Assembly (NCBI GenBank): GCA_026390275.1
Contig: JAPLGF010000075.1
Coordinates: forward strand, 1-13,283
Reading direction: 5' to 3'
From: Candidatus Atribacteria bacterium
GTDB lineage: Bacteria > Atribacterota > Atribacteria > Atribacterales > Atribacteraceae
Length of the DNA: 13,283 nucleotides
Numbering within the stretch: position 1 is the first letter of the stretch; each line of letters begins with the position of its first letter. A program made the position numbers and the translations under genes. The notes under the pieces are model-generated. The model saw only the letters and a list, made by a program, of their open reading frames with translations. It was not told the origin of the DNA and did not search any database. Below, piece by piece: positions 1 through 6,353 of this stretch.

Positions 1-107
1 TTGATGGCTTCCAGAGCGACTTGGGCTTTGAAAGTTCCATCGTATCTTTTTCTGATTGATCTCTCCCTTTGGTATCTCCTTTTTACTCCATAGGAGTATT
101 TTATCAC
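1..107 (-). CDS. IS3-family OrfA-like transposase, N-terminal fragment
   Basis: A minus-strand frame is open from a GTG at 107-105 to the window edge (35 full codons). An in-frame TGA lies just upstream of that GTG, and no ATG is available in this frame. The peptide is basic at first and then reads RKRYDGTFKAQVALEAI. That resembles the opening of IS3-family OrfA proteins (K/R-R-Y-x-x-x-FKAxVALEAxKG), which begin a helix-turn-helix that binds the element's ends. The start is uncertain because no good ribosome site precedes the GTG. The rest of the gene is beyond base 1. Confidence 0.55.
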   Translation of the reverse strand, partial: MIKYSYGVKRRYQRERSIRKRYDGTFKAQVALEAI

Positions 108-142
108 CTTAACTCATTGTCCAGTTTTCGGGGTACAGTACA
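1..142 (-). mobile_element. End of an IS3-like insertion sequence (partial)
   Basis: Read on the minus strand, the element begins at 142 with TGTACTGTACCCC followed by GAAAACTGGACA. This closely resembles terminal inverted repeats of the IS3 family, which start with TG and have a CTG(A)CCCC block followed by a TGGACA block. The repeat lies about 35 bases before a minus-strand reading frame that looks like an IS3-type OrfA, the expected arrangement for a left end. The other end and any target-site duplication are outside the window, so the element may be whole or a remnant. Family assignment is from recalled consensus, not a search. Confidence 0.6.
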
Positions 143-273
143 TACATCTGAAACTCAGAGCAGAGAAGATGAATGGAAAATGGCTAAACTGAAGTTTAAA
201 CAGAAATGATGTTTTTATAGAGCATTTTTTTGGTGATAAAATCAAGGGAATAATTATAATAATCTAGAATCTC
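143..273. other. Noncoding spacer between the IS end and the operon promoter
   Basis: These 131 bases are AT-rich. I see no reading frame with a ribosome site, no clear hairpin and no recognisable operator. The bases directly after 142 would hold one copy of the insertion's target duplication, but the other copy is outside the window. Nothing functional is claimed here. Confidence 0.5.
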
Positions 274-301
274 TTGACAGGTATTTATGTTGTGCTATAG
301 T
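274..301 (+). promoter_or_regulatory. Sigma-A type promoter of the cobalamin operon
   Basis: A perfect -35 box TTGACA (274-279) is followed after 16 bases by TATAGT (296-301), which differs from TATAAT at one position. TG at 293-294, one base before the -10 hexamer, makes it an extended -10. The predicted transcription start is about 307-309, a dozen bases before the riboswitch aptamer, which is the expected geometry. It is the best promoter I can see upstream of cbiM and probably drives the whole operon. Confidence 0.8.
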
Positions 302-320
302 TAGGGGAAATTGAATATGA

Positions 321-508
321 TAGGTGCAAGTGTTCAGCCTCGCGGTTGAACGAAGAGGGAAGTCCGGTGAAATTCCGGCGCGGTCCCGTCACTGTGAAGG
401 TGAGGGGCTCCTATATTTATGTCACTGGGGTTTTTAATCCTGGGAAGACATAGGAGACCCGATGAACCTAAGTCAGGAGACCTGCTTGTACCGGGGAACA
501 CTAACCTA
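321..508 (+). promoter_or_regulatory. Cobalamin (adenosylcobalamin) riboswitch aptamer
   Basis: Conserved B12-riboswitch blocks appear in order. AGAGGGAAGTCCGGTGAAA is at about 354-372, then CGGTCCCGTCACTGTGA at 381-397. CACTGG and TGGGAAGACA are at about 423-450, GATGA at 461-465, and the B12 box AAGTCAGGAGACCTGC at 470-485. A closing P1 stem can be drawn: TAGGT (321-325) with ACCTA (504-508), and AGTGTTC (329-335) with GAACACT (496-502). Such elements bind adenosylcobalamin or related corrinoids and turn off cobalt-uptake and corrin genes when B12 is plentiful. An intrinsic terminator follows, so control is probably transcriptional. Confidence 0.96.
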
Positions 509-548
509 CGTGAGATATGGTGGTGTTTTTTTTTAGGTTTTTTTTGAT

Positions 549-586
549 AAAAAGCCCCTTAACCTTGAAGGTTAAGGGGCTTTTTT
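549..586 (+). terminator. Rho-independent terminator, expression platform of the riboswitch
   Basis: AAAAAGCCCCTTAACC (549-564) pairs perfectly with GGTTAAGGGGCTTTTT (570-585) around the loop TTGAA, giving a 16-bp stem ending in a run of six T. It lies about 60 bases after the B12 box and 160 bases before cbiM, so it is best read as the attenuator controlled by the aptamer. The hexamer TAACCT in its 5' arm (560-565) also occurs in the 3' strand of riboswitch P1 (502-507), which gives a switching mechanism. Confidence 0.9.
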
Positions 587-745
587 GTTTCCTAAGTTTT
601 TTTTGAAAATTGCTTTTTTCCATAATTATTTTTTGTAATCATTGTTTAGAGCAATTCAGTTTAATAATTTCAGGATGTGCATCTTGTTTTTAATAGTTAA
701 AAGAACAAGTAAACATATTATAAAAAAAGAGAAGATGACAATGGA
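587..745 (+). other. AT-rich untranslated leader before cbiM
   Basis: This stretch is very AT-rich and holds no credible gene. A purine-rich AAGAGAAG at about 727-734 is the only ribosome-site candidate for cbiM. A second promoter cannot be excluded in such AT-rich DNA, but I see no convincing -35/-10 pair. Confidence 0.5.
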
Positions 746-1504
746 ATGAAACCATTAAAAATATTTTTCATTATTTTTACAATAATGGTATTGGTTCCAC
801 GAGTGGCTTTTGCCATGCATATAATGGAAGGGTTTCTTCCTATCAAATGGTGCATTACATGGGATTTGATCGCATTTCCATTCGTTGTGATGGGAATTTT
901 ATCCATAAAAAAATTGGTTAATACGAATCCCAAAATAAAAATGTTGTTAGGTCTTACTGGTGCCTTTGCCTTTGTGCTTTCTGCTCTGAAACTCCCATCG
1001 GTGACGGGAAGCTGTTCTCATCCTACAGGGGTAGGTTTGGGCGCCGTCCTCTTTGGACCATGGGTGATGAGCGTTTTGGGAATGATCGTACTCATCTTTC
1101 AGGCATTGTTACTGGCCCATGGAGGAATAACTACTCTTGGTGCCAATACTTTTTCTATGGCGGTGGTAGGACCGCTGGTGTCCTACCTGGTTTATAAAGG
1201 AATAAAAAAAGCTGGTGGACCTCTGTGGTTATCAGTTTTTCTGGCAGCTGCCCTGGGAGATTTATTAACCTATGTCACTACATCGCTCCAGTTAGCGTTG
1301 GCATTCCCTTCTAACCCCGGTGGGTTTATGACATCCTTTGTAAAGTTTATGGGAATATTTGCCGTAACCCAGGTGCCTCTTGCCATAGGGGAAGGGCTGT
1401 TAACAGTGGTGGTGATAAACCTGCTTTCTGCCTACAATGAGGAGGCACTTGTCGCACTTTCAGTGGTTTCAAAGGAGGTCTGCTGTGAAGAATATGAAGA
1501 ATAA
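746..1504 (+). CDS. cbiM: CbiM, substrate-binding membrane subunit of the cobalt ECF transporter
   Basis: CbiM is the S-component that binds Co(II) outside the cytoplasmic membrane and passes it in with CbiN, CbiQ and CbiO. The 252-residue product starts with a basic, hydrophobic signal peptide ending VAFA at residues 20-23. This puts the family motif MHIMEGFLP at 24-32. In this family the mature amino terminus and the second-position His are metal ligands, so cleavage before Met24 should create the site (inference from NikM/CbiM structures). A further His in SCSHPTG (His92) fits the third ligand. Several hydrophobic segments follow. The ribosome site is weak (AAGAGAAG about 12 bases upstream). 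The gene overlaps cbiN by 20 bases. Confidence 0.96.
   Translation: MKPLKIFFIIFTIMVLVPRVAFAMHIMEGFLPIKWCITWDLIAFPFVVMGILSIKKLVNTNPKIKMLLGLTGAFAFVLSALKLPSVTGSCSHPTGVGLGAVLFGPWVMSVLGMIVLIFQALLLAHGGITTLGANTFSMAVVGPLVSYLVYKGIKKAGGPLWLSVFLAAALGDLLTYVTTSLQLALAFPSNPGGFMTSFVKFMGIFAVTQVPLAIGEGLLTVVVINLLSAYNEEALVALSVVSKEVCCEEYEE
1473..1479 (+). promoter_or_regulatory. Ribosome-binding site that fixes the cbiN start
   Basis: AGGAGGT-type sequence (AAAGGAGGTC at 1471-1480), inside the end of cbiM, sits 5-6 bases before GTG at 1485. The in-frame ATG at 1437 lies upstream of this site and ATG 1494 is too far downstream, so GTG 1485 is the preferred cbiN start. Confidence 0.8.
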
Positions 1505-1787
1505 AAACCTATTGGTTAAAAATTTGTTCCTTATTCTATTCACCGTACTCCTTATGATTATCCCACTGCTTACATTAAAGAATGCAGATTTTGAAGGGGC
1601 TGATGCCATGGTGGGAAAAGTCATTACCCAGGTGAATGCAGATTTTAAGCCCTGGTTTAGTCCGCTGTGGGAGCCCCCCAGCGGTGAAATAGAAACCCTG
1701 ATTTTTGCCCTGCAGGCAGCCGTAGGGGCAGGATTCATCGGTTATTATTTTGGACTTCTCAAGGGAAGGAAAAATGCTCATCGATAA
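1485..1787 (+). CDS. cbiN: CbiN, accessory membrane subunit of the cobalt ECF transporter
   Basis: CbiN is a small two-helix protein that helps CbiM load cobalt. The 100-residue product from GTG 1485 has a first membrane helix at about 9-29. The extracytoplasmic motif DFEGADAMV follows at about 35-43. Next come PWFSPLWEPPSGEIE, the usual signature before the second helix, and a second helix at about 71-92 ending in basic GRKNAHR. Length and motifs match the family. A longer in-frame frame from 1437 would add 16 residues read inside cbiM and is rejected because of the strong ribosome site at 1473. It overlaps cbiQ by 14 bases. Confidence 0.94.
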   Translation: MKNMKNKNLLVKNLFLILFTVLLMIIPLLTLKNADFEGADAMVGKVITQVNADFKPWFSPLWEPPSGEIETLIFALQAAVGAGFIGYYFGLLKGRKNAHR

Positions 1788-2550
1788 TTACGCCTATACC
1801 AATAAATTGATAAACGTTCATCCCGGTGAAAAGCTATTGTTTTCGCTCACTTCCATGGCAGTTGGTTTTGTACCCAATATATATGTCGATCTGGTGATTA
1901 TTCTCATGATGGGGGTAGTACTGGTATGGAAAGCGGGAATACCCACCAAGGTCTACCTGAAAGTATTGGTTCTCCCACTTTCGTTCCTTTTACCAAGTAT
2001 ATTCGTATTGATGATCAATGTGGTTTCGACCGAAAGCCAGGCATTGTGGGGTTTTTCCGTCTTTCATGTCAGAGTCGGAGTAACCGCGGCCAGTATAAAG
2101 GTAGCAGGTTTGCTCTTTTTACGGGCTATGGCTCTGATTTCCTGCCTATTTTTTCTATCCCTCACGACCCCCATGATCGATTTGATCATGGTTTTGGAAA
2201 AGCTGAAAGTCCCATTCATTATTCTTGAACTCATGCAGCTCGTTTACCATTTTTTATTCGTGTTTATGGAAATGACTTACCGGATATATATATCCCAGTC
2301 TTCCCGGCTGGGATATATCACTCCGAAGGCGGGAATCAATTCCTTAGGAAGGCTCGTCACTTCACTTTTTATAAAAACGTATCAGGATTCTGAAAGTCTT
2401 TATGTTGCTTTGGAAGCAAGAGGATATGATGGGGAGCTTAGAGTTCTTAATAAGAATATACCAGTATCAAAAAGTAATCTCTTTTGTATTTTATCTACAG
2501 AATTACTTCTCCTACTCGTAGCGCTGGTAACGCAGGGTGGAATGAGATGA
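1774..2550 (+). CDS. cbiQ: CbiQ, transmembrane coupling (T) component of the cobalt ECF transporter
   Basis: CbiQ is the membrane scaffold that couples ATP hydrolysis by CbiO to cobalt release from CbiM. The 258-residue product begins MLIDNYAYTNKL and then INVHPGEKLLF, typical of CbiQ. Hydrophobic segments run through its first two thirds. The Ala-Arg-Gly coupling motif is seen at 215-217 (EARGYDG), after a conserved helix with SQSSRLGY. Residues of this type dock into the Q-loop groove of the ATPase. ATG 1774 is chosen over the in-frame ATG 1750 because it follows GGGAAGGA at 1763-1770 and matches the family N-terminus. Its TGA overlaps the cbiO ATG (ATGA). Confidence 0.95.
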   Translation: MLIDNYAYTNKLINVHPGEKLLFSLTSMAVGFVPNIYVDLVIILMMGVVLVWKAGIPTKVYLKVLVLPLSFLLPSIFVLMINVVSTESQALWGFSVFHVRVGVTAASIKVAGLLFLRAMALISCLFFLSLTTPMIDLIMVLEKLKVPFIILELMQLVYHFLFVFMEMTYRIYISQSSRLGYITPKAGINSLGRLVTSLFIKTYQDSESLYVALEARGYDGELRVLNKNIPVSKSNLFCILSTELLLLLVALVTQGGMR

Positions 2551-3767
2551 GTGATTACATCCTGGAGATGAAGGATGTAGTTTTCGAATATCCGGGGGGT
2601 ATCAGAGCTTTAAAGGGGATTTCCCTGGCCATAGAGAAAGGGAAGAAATCAGTGATCCTGGGTCCCAATGGTGCGGGGAAATCCACACTCTTCCTTCACT
2701 TTAATGGCATATTAAAACCAAAAAGTGGCAGGGTATTTTATCAGGGCGAAGAGATAAGGTATTCCCGGACAAGCTTAATTAATTTGAGGAAAAATGTAGG
2801 AATAGTATTCCAAGATCCGGAAACTCAGTTGTTTGCCGGGAGTGTTTTCCAGGAAGTGTCCTTTGGTCCAATGAATCTTCATCTTCCACTTCCTGAGGTG
2901 GAAAAAAAAGTAGAAGAATCTTTGAAAGCAATGGGAATTGAGAAATTAAAGGAACGACCCATACACTTTTTAAGCTACGGCCAAAAAAAGAGAGTATCCA
3001 TAGCTGATGTGCTGGCCATGGAGCCCGATGTGCTGATATTTGATGAACCAACTGCCTATCTCGACCCGAAACATGCAGAAAAGATTATGGATATACTTGA
3101 CGAGCTCCACGCCAGGGGGAAGCAGATCATTTTATCTACTCACGATGTTAATATCGCTTATTCCTGGGCTGATTATGTCTTTGTTATAAAGGACGGAATG
3201 GTATTAGGAAATGGTACTCCCCAGGAAATTTTCCAGGACAATAAAATATTAGAAGAAGCGGACCTAAAGAAACCATTCTTGCTTGATATTTATGATGTTT
3301 TGAGGGAAAAGGGCTTTTTTTTCGACAGATTGCCCAGAAATATCTGTGACCTGAGAAATATCTGTGACCTGAGAAGGGATGAGATGGTTATGAACAGTGC
3401 TTTATTGATCCTGGTTCATGGCAGCAGGGCTGAGGGTTCTCAGAAAATGGTTTTTGAAATTGCGGAAAAATTGAAGAGAAAAGGAGAATATCAAGATGTG
3501 GAGGTAGCCTATCTCCAATTTAATCATCCGGATCTGGCAGAATCAGTGGAAAGACTGGTAGAAAATGGAATAGCAGAAATCATTACCGTACCGGCATTCC
3601 TGTTCCAGGGAATTCATGTGATTAAAGATATCCCTATGGAACTAAAGAAAGTAAAGGATCGTTACCCGAAAGTACGAATTGCCCTGGCGAATCCCATCGG
3701 GTATGACGACCGGATTTGTGATGTCATTTCCGACCGGGCAAAGGGTAGGCTGATTGAAATATGTTAA
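2547..3767 (+). CDS. cbiO: CbiO-CbiX fusion: cobalt importer ATPase joined to sirohydrochlorin cobaltochelatase
   Basis: This is a 406-residue two-domain protein. Residues 1 to about 275 are the ABC ATPase CbiO. It has Walker A GPNGAGKST (39-47), Q-loop FQDPETQLF (88-96), signature LSYGQKKR (142-149; usually LSGGQ), Walker B VLIFDEP (162-168, catalytic Glu167), D-loop LDP (172-174) and switch His199. Residues about 283-406 are a short CbiX, which inserts Co(II) into sirohydrochlorin. It has HGSR with His291, and FLFQGIHVIKDIP with His357, matching the two family active-site His. No stop codon separates them. The junction carries a duplicated RNICDL. ATG 3384 and ATG 3390 behind GAAGGG could also give free CbiX. 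ATG 2547 overlaps the cbiQ stop and an upstream in-frame ATG at 2484 is rejected. Confidence 0.92.
   Translation: MSDYILEMKDVVFEYPGGIRALKGISLAIEKGKKSVILGPNGAGKSTLFLHFNGILKPKSGRVFYQGEEIRYSRTSLINLRKNVGIVFQDPETQLFAGSVFQEVSFGPMNLHLPLPEVEKKVEESLKAMGIEKLKERPIHFLSYGQKKRVSIADVLAMEPDVLIFDEPTAYLDPKHAEKIMDILDELHARGKQIILSTHDVNIAYSWADYVFVIKDGMVLGNGTPQEIFQDNKILEEADLKKPFLLDIYDVLREKGFFFDRLPRNICDLRNICDLRRDEMVMNSALLILVHGSRAEGSQKMVFEIAEKLKRKGEYQDVEVAYLQFNHPDLAESVERLVENGIAEIITVPAFLFQGIHVIKDIPMELKKVKDRYPKVRIALANPIGYDDRICDVISDRAKGRLIEIC
3336..3375 (+). repeat. 18-bp tandem direct repeat at the CbiO/CbiX junction
   Basis: AGAAATATCTGTGACCTG occurs twice head to tail (3336-3353 and 3354-3371), followed by a partial third AGAA. 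The unit is a multiple of three and is read in frame as RNICDL twice, so it lengthens the CbiO-CbiX linker without breaking the frame. The perfect identity suggests a recent duplication or an assembly stutter. Confidence 0.93.
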
Positions 3768-3888
3768 TTTTCTCATTAGACTCCTTTATCCGGTCAAGCA
3801 CCTGGCACCATCAGGAGGAAGAAAAGAGAGGGAAAAAGTGTATCCAACTCAATACCTCAACATTACTTACAGGGGATAGGGGGCTTGA
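3768..3888 (+). other. 121-base gap between cbiOX and cbiC
   Basis: This is the longest gap inside the operon, whose other junctions mostly overlap or are under 75 bases. It contains a purine-rich AGGAGGAAG at 3813-3821 with no start codon at useful distance. A 13-codon GTG frame (3838-3879) follows a GAGGG-like site but shows no recognisable peptide. I see no promoter, strong hairpin or gene remnant. Confidence 0.45.
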
Positions 3889-4551
3889 ATGAAGTATATC
3901 AGAGATCCTCTGGAAATTGAAAAAAACAGTAATAAGATTATCGACGCTCGTCTGGATAGAGGAAAATTTGATGAAAGGGAGTGGATCGTAGTCAAGAGAG
4001 TCGTTCATGCCACTGCAGATTTTGAGTACGCCCGGGTCATGGAATTCTCTCCGGATGCAGTGGGGAAGGGACTTTCTGCATTGCGAAGAGGATGTCGAAT
4101 AGTAACGGACACCAGAATGGCAGAGGCCGGGATAAATAAAAGGTTAGTTAAAGATGCTGGGTGTGATGTCCGGAGTTATGGGGATCACCTGGATGTGGCA
4201 ATTATATCCAGAGAGTTTGGGATAACCAGAGCCATGGCTTCCATGATGATAGCAGCGGAAGAAGGAAAAAACGGAATATTTGCTATCGGCAATGCTCCTA
4301 CAGCGCTTTTCAAGCTGGTGGAATTGGTACAGGATGGTAAAGTCTGTCCCGACCTGATTATAGGGGTACCGGTGGGGCTGGTGGGAGCGGCTGCCTCCAA
4401 AGAGGCCCTTTCCACGATTAGCATACCATATCTGATCACCAGGGGAGAAAAGGGGGGAAGCGTGGTGGCGGTGGCGATAATAAATGTCCTTCTCTCATTA
4501 CTTTCAATCAGGCCAGATGTGAATAATACGAATGTATTAAAAAAAGGATGA
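3889..4551 (+). CDS. cbiC: CbiC, cobalt-precorrin-8 methylmutase
   Basis: CbiC moves the C11 methyl group to C12, turning cobalt-precorrin-8 into cobyrinic acid. The 220-residue product has the full family pattern: an N-terminal IxxxSxxxI region, VVHATADFEY at 38-47 with the catalytic His at 40, VTDTRMAEAGI, a GNAPTAL motif, and PVGLVGAAASKE in the C-terminal half. The start ATG at 3889 follows a G-rich site (ATAGGGGG, 3876-3883). It ends four bases before cbiD. The C-terminal tail (IRPDVNNTNVLKKG) is slightly longer than the core needs. Confidence 0.96.
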   Translation: MKYIRDPLEIEKNSNKIIDARLDRGKFDEREWIVVKRVVHATADFEYARVMEFSPDAVGKGLSALRRGCRIVTDTRMAEAGINKRLVKDAGCDVRSYGDHLDVAIISREFGITRAMASMMIAAEEGKNGIFAIGNAPTALFKLVELVQDGKVCPDLIIGVPVGLVGAAASKEALSTISIPYLITRGEKGGSVVAVAIINVLLSLLSIRPDVNNTNVLKKG

Positions 4552-4555
4552 AATT

Positions 4556-5641
4556 TTGGATAGGTACGTGGTCAAGAATGGCAAGACGATGCGGTGTGGT
4601 TGTACGACCGGGTCTTGTGCTGCTGCTGCCTCGAAGGCGGCGGTAATCTTTTTGTTTTCCGCAAATGTTCCCAAGGTGGTGAATATTGATACGCCGAAGG
4701 GCTTATCTCTGACGCTTCGAATAGAGGACTGGGAAAGAGGTGAGGGGTGGGTACGGTGTGGGGTGAGAAAAGATGGGGGAGATGATCCTGATGTGACTAG
4801 TGGACTTATCGTTTATTCAAAGGTTGAAACGATTGATCGGGGAGAAATCATAATTACTGCCGGAGAAGGAATAGGAATGGTGACCCGGCCAGGTTTGCAG
4901 GTTGAGGTTGGTCAGCCTGCAATCAACCCGGTGCCCCGGGCTATGATTTTAAAGGAAGTTCAGAAGGTATTACCACTGGGAGGTGGTGTGAAGATAACGC
5001 TGAGTGTTCCCGGAGGAGAAAAGGTGGCGAAAAAAACTTTCAATTCCCGGCTTGGGGTAAAGGATGGTATTTCTATCATCGGGACCACTGGAATAGTTGA
5101 ACCCATGTCAGTCGGTGCCTTCATGGATACTCTGGTTCTGGAACTCTCGATGCTTTCCGCGTGTGGTCATCGAAAAGTGGTTCTCGTTCCTGGTAATTAT
5201 GGGAAATACTATGCTGTGAAAAATGGCATCGATGAAAGTCGTATTGTTTCCTACGGTAATTTTGTGGGTTTGATGCTTGAAAAGTCAGTAGAATGCGGAT
5301 TTGAGGAAGTGAGACTTATCGGTGATATCGGTAAACTCATTAAAGTGGCAGCAGGGATATTCAACACGACCAGTCGGATTGCCGATGCTCGAACGGAAAT
5401 AATGGCTGCTTATGCGGCTCATTTCGGAGTGGGAAACGAAACGATTGATCAAATTTTGAATTCCAACACGACAGAAGAGGGATTAGAGGTTATCGGGAAG
5501 GCTGGTATTGACATCGGGGAATTTTCCAAATTTGTTGCTGAAAGGATTGTGCAAAAATGCCGGTGGTATACCGGAGATAAATTATCGATAAAGGTGGATC
5601 TTATTTCTTTGAAGAGGGGTCTTCTGGCAAGAGTTGGCTGA
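4556..5641 (+). CDS. cbiD: CbiD, cobalt-precorrin-5B C1-methyltransferase
   Basis: CbiD methylates C1 of cobalt-precorrin-5B, using SAM, in the anaerobic pathway. It is unrelated in fold to the other corrin methyltransferases. The 361-residue product shows the family's N-terminal RCGCTTGSCAAAASKAA block (13-29), the VRKDGGDDPDVTSG block, AINPVPR, and the C-terminal FVAERIVQK stretch. TTG 4556 is taken as start because AGGA at 4545-4548 lies seven bases upstream. The nearby ATG 4548 is in another frame, and GTG 4568 lacks a site. Length is normal for the family. Confidence 0.95.
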   Translation: MDRYVVKNGKTMRCGCTTGSCAAAASKAAVIFLFSANVPKVVNIDTPKGLSLTLRIEDWERGEGWVRCGVRKDGGDDPDVTSGLIVYSKVETIDRGEIIITAGEGIGMVTRPGLQVEVGQPAINPVPRAMILKEVQKVLPLGGGVKITLSVPGGEKVAKKTFNSRLGVKDGISIIGTTGIVEPMSVGAFMDTLVLELSMLSACGHRKVVLVPGNYGKYYAVKNGIDESRIVSYGNFVGLMLEKSVECGFEEVRLIGDIGKLIKVAAGIFNTTSRIADARTEIMAAYAAHFGVGNETIDQILNSNTTEEGLEVIGKAGIDIGEFSKFVAERIVQKCRWYTGDKLSIKVDLISLKRGLLARVG

Positions 5642-5714
5642 GGTTTGATCTTACTGATTGCTGAAGAATATTAATCATCTCATTTTATAAAACAAAATTC
5701 GGGAGAGACAGAGA

Positions 5715-6353
5715 TTGGTCACAGTCGTGGGTATCGGACCTGGAACCTGGGAGTATGTCACCCCAGCAGCCCTTCAAAAAATTGAGGGTGCCGATGTATT
5801 GGTTGGAGGAAAAAGACAGCTGGCACTTTTCCAGGACATAGATTGCATTAAGATTCCCTTTGAAAAAGGAATGGATTTTCCGGTGCTTTTCCATCGAACA
5901 GGGCAAATTGTCATCCTGGCTTCGGGAGATCCTGGTCTTTACGGGGTTTTAAACCTGGTCCTGAAATATGTGAGCAAGGAATATATAGAGGTCATACCGG
6001 GAATAAGTTCTGTTCAATATATCATGGCAAAACTCCGAATGCCTATGAAAAACATGGCCGTGATCAGTCTTCATGGCCGGGAAGAAGATATCGCATCAAA
6101 GGTGAAAGAGTATGACACTCTGGTAGTACTGACTGATGAAAATCACGATCCGCGTTTTATTGCCCAAATTTTAAAACAGGGTGGGATTAAGGATCGTATT
6201 GTGTACGTGGGTCAGAATTTATCCTATGAGAATGAAAAGATAGAAAGGTATACCGTCGAAGAATTGATGGAAAACCAGAAAAAGTTCGACATAAACCTGG
6301 TGGTGATAACGTGTGGGAATATGCCTTTGGGATCCCTGATGAGTGTTTTATAA
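5715..6353 (+). CDS. cbiE: CbiE, cobalt-precorrin-7 C5-methyltransferase
   Basis: CbiE methylates C5 of cobalt-precorrin-7 with SAM. It partners CbiT, and the two are fused as CobL in other organisms. The 212-residue product has the tetrapyrrole-methylase opening VVGIGPG (4-10), the ASGDPGLYG loop (69-77), IPGISSVQY for SAM binding, and SLHGRE. TTG 5715 follows GGGAG at 5701-5705 at good spacing. An in-frame GTG at 5727 would remove the first beta strand. A 73-base AT-rich gap separates it from cbiD. Its end overlaps cbiT by 43 bases. Confidence 0.94.
   Translation: MVTVVGIGPGTWEYVTPAALQKIEGADVLVGGKRQLALFQDIDCIKIPFEKGMDFPVLFHRTGQIVILASGDPGLYGVLNLVLKYVSKEYIEVIPGISSVQYIMAKLRMPMKNMAVISLHGREEDIASKVKEYDTLVVLTDENHDPRFIAQILKQGGIKDRIVYVGQNLSYENEKIERYTVEELMENQKKFDINLVVITCGNMPLGSLMSVL

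Noticed and set aside
735..749. Tiny frames (ATG 735, ATG 741) ending in TGA that overlaps the cbiM start
   Set aside because: Only four and two codons, with no evidence of conservation; could affect cbiM initiation but too weak to call.
3838..3879. 13-codon GTG frame between cbiOX and cbiC
   Set aside because: No recognisable leader-peptide pattern, no attenuator hairpin behind it, and frames this short are common by chance.
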